DNA from: Ascaphus truei
Taxonomy: Eukaryota > Chordata > Amphibia > Anura > Ascaphidae
Direction of reading: 5' to 3'
Length of the DNA stretch: 64,000 bases
Assembly (NCBI GenBank): GCA_036426205.1
Contig: CM071574.1
Location: 9,100,864 to 9,164,863 of the forward strand
Positions 46,218 to 56,539 of the stretch are shown here, in pieces. A program made the position numbers and the translations under genes. The notes beneath the pieces were generated by a model. That model saw only the letters and a list, made by a program, of their open reading frames with translations. It was not told the origin of the DNA and made no database searches. The first letter of the stretch is position 1. Every line of letters starts with the position of its first letter.

Positions 46218-46639
46218 TCAAAGATGAAAAGATAAAGATATATGTTCACACTCACATGTTCCATATATAAAAACTTGCATTGAGACCACCCACGGTCAAG
46301 CAGTAAATGCAGCCCCCTGCCCCGCCCCCCCGAGTTCTGCCGACACAAGGCTTCTGGTCCTACAGCACGCGCAGGTTGGAGCACTTCCGGATAGTGACAT
46401 CACGTGCAGAGGTAGAGTTCCGGTCCAGTGTCTTGGTATCGGCGCTGGCATTAATAGCTCTGTATCATCACAATCTAAAGGGTTTATATTTAAAGACATT
46501 CACCAAGTTGAGACATGAGACACAAGATCCTTCCAATCCTTGGTCACGTGAAGATCGTGTGTGTGTTCTCAGGAATATCCCTTTGACTTGCAGGGCTGCT
46601 GGAAATCTATATTGACTCCTTACTAATGTATATATGTAT

Positions 46640-46890
46640 ATATATACCTTTTGACACCTCTAGCCTTAAAACACATCCACACCGGGGGAAGGACTAGCAC
46701 AGAGAACATTCCAAGAGACACTGTTTTTAAGTATACCTTTGCTTGTTTCATTCATTTTAACATCGCCGGAAGAAGAGATCAGTGTATCTCGAAAGCTCGC
46801 ACAAATAAAAGCATTTCGTTAGCCACAGAACGGTATCATCTATTTATTTTGTGATTATTGAAGCTCGGCTAACACGGTACTGATACCTCT
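46640..46890 (+). mobile_element. Penelope-like terminal repeat, copy 1
   Basis: TTTTGACACCTCTAGCC start, an AAGAAGAGATCAGTGTATCT hairpin, AATAAAAGCATTTCGTTAGC and a final CTCGGCTAACACGGTACTGA before a (TA)n tract. Copies lie at 60165-60420 and, diverged, 63060-63260. TA microsatellites at the edges suit Penelope-type insertion. The family name is inferred from the hammerhead-like hairpin. Confidence 0.55.
46765..46800 (+). ncRNA. Hammerhead-like hairpin, core altered
   Basis: CGGAAGA (46767-46773) stands where CUGANGA belongs, with U4 replaced by G. Then come an extra A, stem II GAGAT/ATCTC with loop CAGTGT, GAAA (46791-46794) and the palindrome AGCT as minimal stem III. The layout equals the true hammerheads in this window. 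Only two stem I pairs form. Self-cleavage is unlikely as it stands. Confidence 0.4.
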
Positions 46891-46894
46891 ACAT

Positions 46895-46956
46895 GTATAT
46901 ATATATATATATATTATATAGATTAATTAGTATATATATATATATATTATCCTGTT
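46895..46956. repeat. (TA)n microsatellite
   Basis: Two TA tracts separated by a short AGATTAATTAG-like spacer, adjoining the Penelope-like copy. Confidence 0.9.
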
Positions 46957-47224
46957 ATATGAGAGAGTATCTGTCTCTATTTTACTATTGATTAACATGG
47001 ATAAATGTTTTATCCATTTGTCTGTTCCATTCTCCTGTAACAATAAAGGCACTAGAGTTGATATATGTATAAATAAGCCAAATTACATATTTGATTTATA
47101 TAATTCACATATGTATTCTCTTCTTCCCCCCCTCCTGTTATGCACCTTTGTACTGTTGTGTGAGATACATTGATTTCTTTTGCGAAATTTATGTGTGTAC
47201 AGTATATGTATATGTGTATATACA

Positions 47225-47315
47225 CATATACCATTGAAGACTGAGCCACCTTTGCTGAAGCGGTGATTTCCTTAAAATGTTGGGGGGTCTTGAGGATTGA
47301 AGTTAGGCCCCCTTG
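47225..47315. mobile_element. hAT-type hairpin MITE, fragment
   Basis: GACTGAGCCACCTTTGCTGA, a diverged GATTTCCTTAAAATGTTGG arm and a GAGGATTGAAGTTAGGCCC end: the right half of an old copy. Confidence 0.55.
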
Positions 47316-47813
47316 TCCTTTAGAAAGGTAGACATGTAAGGTGGAGCAAAATATTACTGAAATAGCTGTAATACAAAAATGACTTCCCTTTTGCCAACTT
47401 TATGTTCTATTGTGTGTTTCCGCTGATAAATCATCTGTCAATGTTATTCCACTGCTGAAAACCTACCGTATCACTTTGATTAATGACATTTCTTTTCATG
47501 TTTGGTGAAAGTGCTTCTGAAATGAAATAATTTATTTCTGAAATGTCAAACTACTTGTGATAATCACCTAAAACTGTTCTTATGAGAACTGTTATGTGTC
47601 AGTGAAAATGCAGTCTATTACATGTCAGGGGAATTAGAACTCACCGAAATCTTGGCTTTTACATATTTGCTCATAGACTGAGCCCATAAATGTTTTGCGT
47701 ACATTTTAAAATCTCATCCTGCGTCCAACATTAGGTTTTGAGTCTTTTGGAAATGATAACTTGCTTGCATGATACAAAGTAACCTTACACCCTCACACTG
47801 CAATCGCTTATAG

Positions 47814-48014
47814 CAGGGGCGCTCAACTCCAACAGGTCAGATTTTAAGAATTTCCCAGCTTCAGCAAAGGTAGCTCAACGTGTCCCTGCTTCAGCACGGG
47901 TGGCTCAATCAGTGGCTAGGTCTTTGAGTGAGCCACCTGTGCTGAAGATGGGATATCCTTAAAAGCTGACCTGTTGGGGGAGAAGGGGAAGTCTTGAGGA
48001 CTGGAGTTGCCCAC
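47814..48014. mobile_element. hAT-type hairpin MITE, near complete
   Basis: CAGGGGCGCTCAACTCCA left end. The right arm ends GAGGACTGGAGTTGCCCA. The left arm has an internal repeat of the TTCAGCA word, and a GGGGGAGAAGGGGAA run interrupts the right arm. Confidence 0.7.
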
Positions 48015-48019
48015 AAACT

Positions 48020-48740
48020 GAGAGTTATTCTGAAAGAGGTGCGCTACTAAAAGCTTGAAGACCAATTTAGAATTGGTTTATGATGGTGAAGACAGAGAAA
48101 AAAATACTTATGACTTGGGCTGTAGGGCTCATAAAATTTCACACCTGATTTAGAGTTTACAATAAATAGACATAAAAGGAATTTGATGCTTTCTGGGAAT
48201 ATGAGGCTGAGCTAGGGCTGCTTTTAGATTTTTTAAAGTCTGGGAGACAAGTCGCTCTTGATGTCTACACGGCCCAGTGCGGCTAAGCGGCTTACAGACC
48301 ATTGTAACTGGGGTATGGTTGCAGGCCAATATTTAACCTTTTTCATTAGAAGAGAGAGGCCTCTTTGGCACGGAAAGAGGTTAATCCGGAAGGGTTAATT
48401 ATAATAGCACAAAAATTGCATTATGGACTTTCCATGAACTCATCTAAATAGGGAGCAGGGGTTTACTTGGCTTAATAAAATTAGTAATTCTGTGTCCAAT
48501 TAAAAATAAAGAGTTATGCATGTAACGCACTGAAGCAAAGCTCTTTGGGCTGTATTTGAGAAATATCTGTGCAGGAAAAATAGGAACAGCTAAGTGGATT
48601 TCTAATTTTGATTTAAAAAATCTAGCTGTCTCATGTGCAGCCCACAATACCGGGTGTTTTTAAATGTGGCTTTGGCTGAAGAGTCTCTGATGTATGGTGG
48701 TCAGGAATCCCATCAGTTGGCTCAGAGGAAATGATCCAGC
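48020..48740. other. No recognisable feature
   Basis: Unassigned AT-rich sequence. Confidence 0.4.
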
Positions 48741-48746
48741 GTATAA

Positions 48747-49128
48747 GGCTGAGTTCCCAGTCTTCACTGTGGCACGCGCGCCCGGCGGGGGGGGCGGTGC
48801 GTGCACAGCGCTACACCGCGATCTGCGGTCTGGGGGGAGAGGGAAGGTTTGCGACGGGAGGGAGCGTGGCTGTGGGTTTGCGGGGGCGTGGCCATGATGT
48901 CCCGCGGCTGGTTCGCCCTTATTGGCTGAACTGCCGGCGGGGGCGTGGCCACGCCTCTGTCACAGATGTTGAGCTCAAATTCTCCTGCCTGCCTGAAAAC
49001 CTGCTGCGCACCGCTTGGGAAAGGTGCGCGACAAGGTAGAGACTGGGACCAGCCGGACTGGGGGGGCAGGGCTTGATAGTACAGCGCACGCCGAGCCGTG
49101 CGCTATGGCAGTGACTGGGACCGCAGCC
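48747..49128. mobile_element. Harbinger-like MITE C (TSD TAA)
   Basis: 382 bp, very CpG-rich. Ends GGCTGAGTTCCCAGTC and, inverted, GGCTGCGGTCCCAGTC. The TSD TAA lies at 48744-48746 and 49129-49131. The GGGGGCGTGGCCA words inside are GC-box-like but also occur as tandem repeats. Non-coding. Confidence 0.8.
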
Positions 49129-49249
49129 TAAGTGTAAAGAGAGACTAATATAGCGCAGATCAGTCATATAAAGATTTTATGTAAGAAAATATATAAAAAA
49201 CGCACTTACGATAGTGCCATTAAAATCGGGCATTTAACACATTAATGTG

Positions 49250-49510
49250 TAGGCAGGATCAGTATGTCGCAGTGTTTCTCACCACCCTTTTCTCTTCAGT
49301 CAGCTGGGACTTGGCGTGGGCTGTACTCCGTCGCATCCGTCGGAACTGTGACGTCACGGACGCCCTGTCTCACGCTCCAGTTCCCGCGATATAATACCAG
49401 GTGGGGGCTGTTCGGTGATGATTTCCTGCATCACAGAGGTGGCTCCACTCTACGCGTTTCGCCGGGGTCTGAACCTATGGCTTCGTCAGGAGTGTAGCGC
49501 CTCTAGTGCC
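49250..49510 (-). mobile_element. Penelope-type terminal copy with hammerhead
   Basis: Contains the best hammerhead motif of the window on the minus strand. It continues on the minus strand into TGACGTCAC and GCGAGA/ATACCAG-like words also found downstream of the motif at 16.3 kb. A short TA tract and the 49540-50060 repeat follow on the plus strand. Confidence 0.6.
49441..49501 (-). ncRNA. Hammerhead ribozyme, type I, intact-looking
   Basis: On the minus strand: CTGACGA (49489-49483; N7 is C, which is allowed), an extra A, stem II GCC/GGC enclosing a second helix GGT/ACC with loop TCAG, GAAA (49460-49457), ACGCGT as minimal stem III (49457-49452), and A17 at 49451 as the expected cleavage site. 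Stem I has five pairs (CACTC/GAGTG), an internal loop and an outer GGC/GCC helix, allowing loop contacts with stem II. Every invariant core position is kept. The extra A before stem II is shared with 16274-16312. Confidence 0.85.
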
Positions 49511-49539
49511 ACACCATGATATATATATATATATATCTA

Positions 49540-50060
49540 CAAAAACACAGAAAAAACAGGCGCACTCATAGCGTAAAATTGTATAACTATAAATTTATGG
49601 AATAAGGGATAAAAATACACACTCACAAAAATAAAATGCATTTTGAGTACAACTCAGCCCGTTCAGACGCAGGAACCCAAAGAGGAGGACTTCGGTGTGA
49701 TGTCCGCGGTGTGTCTTGCCACAATAACTCCTCTATGTCCCAGCAGGGACCGAAAGCCACGAGGGACGCCGCCTTCCCCTTGCTCCGGCGCTACGCAGAG
49801 CATACACTGAATCAAATCTCGCGTGAGCTCGATGACGTCAGCGAGGTTTCAGCCGGAGAGAGTTCACAATGTAAACAGGAACTTGAATGTCTGAATGGCT
49901 GGTAGCAAAATGCTAGCAACGCAGCAAAAGTGCAATATATGCAAATGAGTGTCAGTATAAAATATACAAACTGGACAGTAGGCTCCACAGCAATCTCAAT
50001 GAGATATTGCACTTTTGCTGCGTTGCTAGCATTTTGCTACCAGCCATTCAGATCAATGTA
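49540..50060. repeat. PLE-associated repeat with 47-bp palindrome
   Basis: Begins ACAGGCGCACTCATAGCG and ends in an inverted pair: 49893-49940 against 50005-50052, with a loop of about 65 bases. A second, partly faulty copy lies at 50857-51620, where the right arm runs on for about 190 bases more. The 63-66-codon frames in both orientations are palindrome artefacts. Confidence 0.8.
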
Positions 50061-50472
50061 TATCATTCAGTAATAATATATATGAATACTCCCAGCTCAA
50101 ACCCTATGGTGGGACCTGTCTTATCTGGTTCCAAAAAGTGCGAATAAGTTTTACGTACAATCCAGTTGGAGCCCCAGATATAGGAGAAAAAACAGTGGAA
50201 AAACACAATATAAGTGCAAACGTAATTCTTAGTGTTGGGAAAAAAAAACCAATATATTAAGAAGATAATTATTGTCACTAGATGAGAAATACATGACAAG
50301 GTATACACATGTTTTTATTGCAGATGACATCTCACACTTATAATTTATAATATTGCCATGTGTGTATGGCATGTCCATAGTAAGAGTAATGTCCATTCTT
50401 TTGATCACAATGGGTAATGATTAGCAGCATATGAGCATGGTTATGCATTTAGAATATCAATTTAATTGAGAG

Positions 50473-50474
<2 letters not shown>

Positions 50475-50528
<54 letters not shown>

Positions 50529-50548
50529 ACTATATATATATATATATC
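50475..50548. repeat. (TA)n microsatellite
   Basis: About 74 bp of TA with two small interruptions, directly followed by TCTTAGCGCCAACC, a common edge of Penelope-type copies in this window. Confidence 0.95.
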
Positions 50549-50856
50549 ACAACAAGAGAAAAAATCTTAGCGCCAACCTATCCTATATAAATCTCTATAA
50601 AAATAAAAAGGTGATTGTAAAAATAAAGTAAAATAATACAAGATAAGAATAAAAAAACCTATGCTAAGCACAGTGGATTAGAATAAAAATTAATGTATTA
50701 AACTAAAAAAATGGCAATAAAAAATACATAAAAAGAAAAATGTCACCCCCCAAGAAAACTTATATAAAAAATATATACAAATCCCAAGATATTCCAATTG
50801 TAGCCAAAAGAGTCTCTGCAGCCCGAAATGAAGGGACACCACTTCTTGAGGATATC

Positions 50857-51620
50857 TACAAAAAAACAGAAAAAAACAGGCGCACTCATGAGTAAAATTG
50901 TTAACAATAAATTTATGGAATAAGGGATAAAAATACACACTCACAAACAGAGCTGAATAAAATGCATTTTTGAGTACAACTCAGCCGTTCAGACGCAGGA
51001 ACCCAAAGAGGAGGACTTCGGTTGATGTCCGCGGTGTGTCTTGCCACAATAACTCCTATGTCCCAGCAGGGACTGAAAAGCCACGAGGGACGCCGCCTTC
51101 CCCTTGCTCCGGCGCTACGCAGAGCATACACTGAATCAAATCTCGGTGAGCTCGATGACGTCAGCGAGGTTTCGCCGGAGAGAGTTCACAATGTAAACAG
51201 GAACTTGAATGTANNNNNNNNNNNNNNNNNNNNNNNNNNNNNNNNNNNNNNNNNNNNNNNNNNNNNNNNNNNNTGAATGGCTGGTAGCAAAATGCTAGCA
51301 ACGCAGCAAAAGTGCAATATATGCAAATGAGTGTCAGTATAAAATATACAAACTGGACAGTAGGCTCCACAGCAATCTCAATGAGATATTGCACTTTTGC
51401 TGCGTTGCTAGCATTTTGCTACCAGCCATTCAGACATTCAAGTTCCTGTTTACATTGTGAACTCTCTCCGGCTGAAACCTCGCTGACGTCATCGAGCTCA
51501 CGCGAGATTTGATTCAGTGTATGCTCTGCGTAGCGCCGGAGCAAGGGGAAGGCGGCGTCCCTCGTGGCTTTCAGTCCCTGCTGGGACATAGAGGAGTTAT
51601 TGTGGCAAGACACACCGCGG
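50857..51620. repeat. Long palindrome with gap in left arm
   Basis: Left arm 50857-51213 matches 49540-49892 but with small deletions. Then come 60 N, then 51274-51434, which equals 49893-50052. The right arm 51435-51610 is the reverse complement of 49699-49890 almost base for base. Together the arms could form a hairpin of well over 200 bp. Confidence 0.85.
51214..51273. other. Assembly gap (60 N)
   Basis: The flanks GAACTTGAATGT and TGAATGGCTGG are separated by a single base in the intact copy (about 49880-49903), so the gap probably hides no sequence. Confidence 0.95.
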
Positions 51621-51800
51621 CGGCATCCACCTTCCCCTCACCCCCACCGGCATCCACTTTCCCCTCACCCCCACCGGCATCCACTTTCCCCCTACCCCTA
51701 CCAGCATCCACTTCCCTCCCACCCCTACCAGCATCCACTTTCCCCCCCACCACTACCAGCATCCACCTCCCCCCCCCCCACACACCTACCGGCATCCACT
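51621..51800. repeat. CCGGCATCCACTTTCCCC minisatellite
   Basis: About seven units of 24-26 bp built on ACCGGCATCCACTTTCCCCT. The Pro/Ser/Thr frames across it are artefacts. Confidence 0.9.
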
Positions 51801-52174
51801 GGACCCGGCCTGATCATCCACAAGGTAAGTCTTTTTTTAATATGTATTGGGGGGGGGGGAAGTCTGCTGCAGTGGGAGCACTGTATGGTAGGTGATAATG
51901 GTTGAAAGGCAGGATTGCAGAACCTGTCTAAGCAGCAATCCCGCCTGGGATCTTACCTGATCCGCAGTCCCTCAATGTCCAGATACCTTCATTCCCGCAA
52001 TCTTATACATTGGAGGGGAGGTGTTCCTTACCTGTCTTCTGGGTTAGGGGGGGGTTCCGATGTTTCCTGTGTGAAGCTTGAGTCAGATCTGGAAGAAAGC
52101 AGTATAAGTTATTTCGGTGTAGTGTAGGGCAGTTAAGATATACAGGGTAAATAAGATATCCAGATCCAGAGTGT

Positions 52175-52395
52175 GAGGCAGAGAGAGTGTGGGTGAGAGA
52201 CAAAGAGAGTGTGGGTAAGAGACAGAGAGAGTGTGGGTGAGAGACAGAGAGAGTGTGGGTGAGAGACAGAGAGAGTGTGGGAGACAGACAGAGAGGGGAG
52301 AGAGACAGACAGAGAGGGGAGAGAGACAGGGAGGGGAGAGAGACAGGGAGGGGAGAGAGACAGGGAGGGGAGAGAGACAGGGAGGGGAGAGAGAC
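52175..52395. repeat. GAGAGACAGAGAGAGTGTGG minisatellite
   Basis: First half has units of about 22 bp (GAGAGACAGAGAGAGTGTGG); second half has 18-20-bp units (GGGGAGAGAGACAGGGAG). One array shades into the next. Confidence 0.9.
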
Positions 52396-52739
52396 CGGCT
52401 GGCGGTAATTTCAAGTGCTAGCAACCAATGTATGAGAGGGAGCAAAGGACGTGTAGGCATTGGATGCCTTTTTATCTTGCTGCCAATTTGGGATAGGAGT
52501 TCATGGTGAACCTGGGCTGTTTACATCCACTCTGCAAACCTGGGACTCACCCTACCACCGCAGATGACCACAATAGAGATTTCTCTCCCACGAATGGTTC
52601 TGTTTGAAATCCTGTAAGTGCATTTCTTATGGGTTGCTGATTTTTTAAATAAATGTACCTTTTTACTCAGTTACGTGCTATGGAGCTTGCGCTTTTGTTT
52701 GTTTTTTGTTCATATATATATATATACACTCCCAGTAAG

Positions 52740-52990
52740 ATATATATGTATGGGGGGGTTATATGTATTGTTTTTTTTATATGTATTGGGGTTTATTGTA
52801 TGCATTGGGGGGGGGGGGGGGTTTATTTTGGGGGGTGGGGAGTGAGAAGCAGGGGAGAGAAATACATGCAAGGCAGGAGAGTGAGATGGAAGGGAGAGAA
52901 ATACATGGGAAGGGGTGGGGGAAAGGGGGCTCATGAGGTGTGAAATGGGGGGTGGCGGGCAATACCGCCGACATGGGGGGACCCTGCTTA
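52740..52990. repeat. G-rich / purine minisatellite
   Basis: G runs with TATGTATTGGGG words, then GGAGAGAAATACATG units shared with 33.2 and 45.7 kb. Ends at TTGGCGGCCCTGGTGACAGG, similar to the end of the block at 13850-14290. Confidence 0.7.
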
Positions 52991-53199
52991 AAATGTTTGT
53001 CCCGGGCCCCACGATTTCTGTTGGCGGCCCTGGTGACAGGGGGTATTTAAACAACCAGGAAGTCCCGGCAGCACCTTCACATGTATGCATCTCGGAACCC
53101 CCTACTGGTGGCCCCGCTCCTCACTCATGTTTTAAAAAGGTACCGTATGCATTCAGCAGGGAGGGCACCTTTAGGGGGACAATGATTTGAAAACATTAA

Positions 53200-54060
53200 G
53201 AAAAACACAGGGATGCAAAATATCCGTTCCTTTTTTTTTTTTCCCTCTCTCCATGGATATTAGTATATATCCATTGAATCTAATTCATTGTTTATGACAG
53301 CCAAATACAAGCAAATATCTTGAGTACCAAAGCGTAAAAAAAAAAAAATAAAAGTGTGAAGAATCACTATGCTGAGCTTACAAAAGTTTCTCCTGGAAAG
53401 TAATGTTAACAAAATAAAAATATCTTGTTGAAGCGAAGAGTCCGTTACTGTCCAAGCAGTTTACATTTTGTTCAATCCGGCCCAGTGGAATAAGGATTTT
53501 TATTATCCCTTCACTAACAGTCATTGTAGTGCTTGGAGGGTAAAGTAAATCAGAAGCTGATAGGAGATGGCAGTCTGGCGAGAGTAAGCACAGGAAAACA
53601 CAAAACCGCTCAGCGAACAATTTGAAGCTGCATTGATTGTTTTTCAACAGAGTTATAACTAGAAATACCAGTTTCAGTCAAATAAAATCTGCACTCAGTG
53701 TTGAGAAGGTGTATGAAATACCCCAGTTGTTTCACAAATCATTAGTTGCCTGCTTACTCTTACCAGGCATGTCATTTCGGCGTCCATCCTCGCTGCAATT
53801 CATTTGCTTCCATCGATGGAGAAATTCAAGGACAGCATTAGTTTGTGTCCTGTTCACACCTGTATATACTTTGCTCCCCGTGTAAAATACTGCAAGTGTA
53901 CTAAAGCAGCACCCTTACCTGAACTGGGTGTCCCTCAGCGACTTAATTATTGAAGCACTTGGCTAATTTTAGTCTGAGGCTACTCCTGGAATTCTTGATG
54001 CTCTTACTTTGCCCCTCCGATACTATACTGCATCTGCTCTAACGGTAAAGTCTCTCTTCA
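53200..54060. other. No recognisable feature
   Basis: Unassigned AT-rich sequence. The 89- and 82-codon frames here lack recognisable domains. Confidence 0.4.
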
Positions 54061-54065
54061 TTCCA

Positions 54066-54711
54066 GTTAGATTGTAAGCTCTGTGGTGGCAGGAACTCCC
54101 TGATTCCTTTTAACTTCTTGTTTAAAGCAGCAGTTCAAGTTGCTGTTTAAAAAATAAATAAAAAATTCCATCCAATATGTGCATCAGTACAATCTACACA
54201 CTGACAAGTGATTAGCCAAGTTGCCGATCGATCCGTTCACCTGTGATAGATCGGCGAAGATTCGGCTCGGGGGTTCACTAAATCCCCGTCGGTGCAGCAG
54301 AAGAGGACCAAAGATGCAAAGTTCTGTGGGGAGGATCATGTGACCAGGCCGGCACTAGATACAATCTGTTCACTGCTAGAGAGAGGGCAGGGCTCAAAAA
54401 GGAGTGTGCCAGAGCCTGATTCAGAAGAGGAAGAGGTTGTGACTTTATGAATGGTTGCTATAGAAACGAAAAATGCTTGTTACATTATAATACATTAAAA
54501 ATGTTTTTTTTTTTAAATGCTACAAGTATTTTCTTATAGTACAGAACTGATTTAAAAAATAAATAAAACATACATGTAGGATATTGCTTGAACTGCAGCT
54601 TTAATACAGTTGTGTAACCTTTATATATGATCTCCCTGTACTGTCTGCATTATAACGCTGTAAGACCCTGCATACATTAGTGGCATTATATAAATAAACA
54701 TATACAATGTT
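54066..54711 (+). repeat. SINE-like 3' tail split by a MITE
   Basis: AGATTGTAAGCTCTGTGGTG before and GGCATTATATAAATAAACAT after the TTAA element are the two halves of the common 3'-tail repeat (compare 7199-7372). Removing the insert rejoins them. Confidence 0.55.
54126..54600. mobile_element. TTAA-target MITE (Kolobok/piggyBac type)
   Basis: 475 bp flanked by TTAA at 54122-54125 and 54601-54604. TIR AGCAGCAGTTCAAG at the left; the inverted right end AGCTGCAGTTCAAG has one mismatch. Sub-terminal TTTAAAAAATAAATAAA occurs near both ends. No transposase. TTAA targets are used by Kolobok and piggyBac elements; I cannot choose between them. Confidence 0.8.
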
Positions 54712-54956
54712 GCTTCAAAGATGCCATCCCCGATACCTCTAGCACGAGAAACACACTGGTTGTTGCTGTGACTTTGCAATAGACTTTTTTGATATATGCT
54801 TCCAATTTTGGGGATTTTGGGAGAACAATGGGGCTGCTGTTTCTTTCATATAAAATAATGACTCCCCCTGTCCCAGATCGGTGCTTGGTTCAATATGTCT
54901 GGGAAGTAGAGATGTTATTAAAACAGGTGGTGCAAATTTGATCCATTAACTCAGAG

Positions 54957-55141
54957 CAGTGTTTCCCAACTCCAGTCCTCAGGGAACCCCAACAGGTCAG
55001 GTCTTAAGGATATCCCTGCTCCAGCACAGGTGGGTCAATCAGTGGCTCAGTCATTTTGACTGACCCACCTGTGCTGGAGCAGGAATATCCTTAAGACCTG
55101 ACCTGTTGGGGTTCCCTGGGGACTGGAGTTGGGAAACACTG
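54957..55141. mobile_element. hAT hairpin MITE, reference copy
   Basis: 185-bp near-perfect palindrome with ends CAGTGTTTCCCAACTCCAGT and its complement. The arms include CAGGTCTTAAGGATATCCCT and the centre GCACAGGTGGGTCAATCAGT. The 8-bp TSD is ACTCAGAG (54949-54956) and ACTGAGAG (55142-55149), one mismatch. This is the defining copy for the family at 13.2, 17.6, 29.9, 32.1, 43.9, 47.2, 47.8 and 55.2 kb. Confidence 0.9.
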
Positions 55142-55149
55142 ACTGAGAG

Positions 55150-55281
55150 GTTCTCAACTCTTATCTTCAGTACACCCCAAAAGGTCAGGTTTTAAGGATA
55201 TTCCAGCTTCAGCACAGGGGGTGCAAGAGCCACTGATTGCGCCACCTGTGCTGAAGCAGGGTGTCCTGAAAATCTGACCTG
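55150..55281. mobile_element. hAT-type hairpin MITE, second copy
   Basis: Directly abuts the reference copy: GGTTCTCAACTCTTATCTTC, a CAGGTTTTAAGGATATTCC arm, the centre and part of the right arm to ATCTGACCTG. The terminal inverted repeat is lost at the right. Confidence 0.65.
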
Positions 55282-55669
55282 ACACACACACAAGAAATAT
55301 TGCACTCAAAGAGTTAAAATATATGAAAGTGCTAAAAAAAAAATCTTATTGTTGTGTGAACTACCTCAGTGTAGCTACGATATGTGTTTCCAATGTAAAG
55401 AAGCAGTACATGAAACATCTTACGCTATAGGTGAGTGAACACAAAGTGTGTAACAAGTGAACAAAACACATACAATTATAAAAAAATCACTATCAGTGAA
55501 ATATATGTACAGATGATTTTATTGTGACATTACACTGGCTTTGAACTGTCCCGTGACAGTGCGAGCCCCCCGGGATTATACATCCTAAAAGTTTGCTCAG
55601 ATGAGGACACGGATAGACACCAATATCCATCTTAGGGCCTCATGCAGTAAAGTCAGATAGAAAAAATCG

Positions 55670-55990
55670 CCAGGGTTTTTAATTAGCCATTTTTGACAGC
55701 GTTGCTATCACAGTATGCCGAAAGCCCCGAATACCAGTGTTAGCAACATTTGCAAACATGGCGAGTAGCTGGCGACGAGATGATCGGCTCTCTGACCAGG
55801 GGTCACCGTTATGGGGACCGGTATCTCCTATGCATTGAAATGTCCCGGTCACATGATGCGGGACATTTACATGCATAGGAGATACCGGCACCCCATAACG
55901 GGGCATGTATCTCGGGAAGCAGGGGGTCCCCGGACCTGAAAACAATGCGGTTCTGCTCCGGAGAACCCTGCTCATCTACACTAGTAATAA
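55670..55990. mobile_element. Fold-back repeat, GGTATCTCCTATGCAT family
   Basis: ACCGGTATCTCCTATGCATT (about 55819) faces ATGCATAGGAGATACCGG (about 55873-55890), with TGTCCCG/CGGGACA inside. This is followed by the TATCTCGGGAAGCAGGGGG module of the 7430-8100 repeat. Confidence 0.6.
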
Positions 55991-56049
55991 CATTTAAATT
56001 TAAATATGTAGTAAGCACCAATACACAACCCAGCCCCTGTGCCCCCACA

Positions 56050-56530
56050 TAAAACCATTATTTATTTATTTGAACACATGATTGATAACATAGGCCGGCG
56101 GGGGTCCCCGGGTGGTCCCCATGGGCGTCCGGGGTCCTCGGGTGATCCTCGTGGGTCCCCGGTGGCCTGCGGTATCATTCGTGTTGTAAAAAAAAATAAA
56201 GATGGCCTAGATTTCAATAAATACAACTCCCCCCCCCCCAAATACTGTACAGTAATGTGCAAACTAACTATTATCCAGATATGGATAATAGATCATTTGC
56301 ATATTATTAAACAAAACATTAACCAGCCAGCATAAATAAAGTGAATAAAACCGTTCTACTTACCCCTGCCATTATGAAGGGTGTCCTCATCAGCATACTG
56401 CAGGGCTATGTCCTCCGATGCGAGCAAGAATACATTGAAAAATACAATCTAATGGCCCCTAACCCCTTAATCACCTTAGTGGTTAGTAACTGCTATAATC
56501 ATTAAGGGGTTAACCCAAACTCCCCTGCTA
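56050..56530 (-). repeat. Dispersed repeat also present at 62.2-62.6 kb
   Basis: CCGGCGGGGGTCCCCGGGTG-type sequence near 56095 matches, inverted, the CCCGAGGGCCCCCGCCGGCC stretch at about 62570. Both copies carry an AACCCCTTAAT palindrome (here 56460-56512). ATGGATAATAG words also match between the copies. Class unknown. Confidence 0.5.
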
Positions 56531-56539
56531 CCCACCCGG

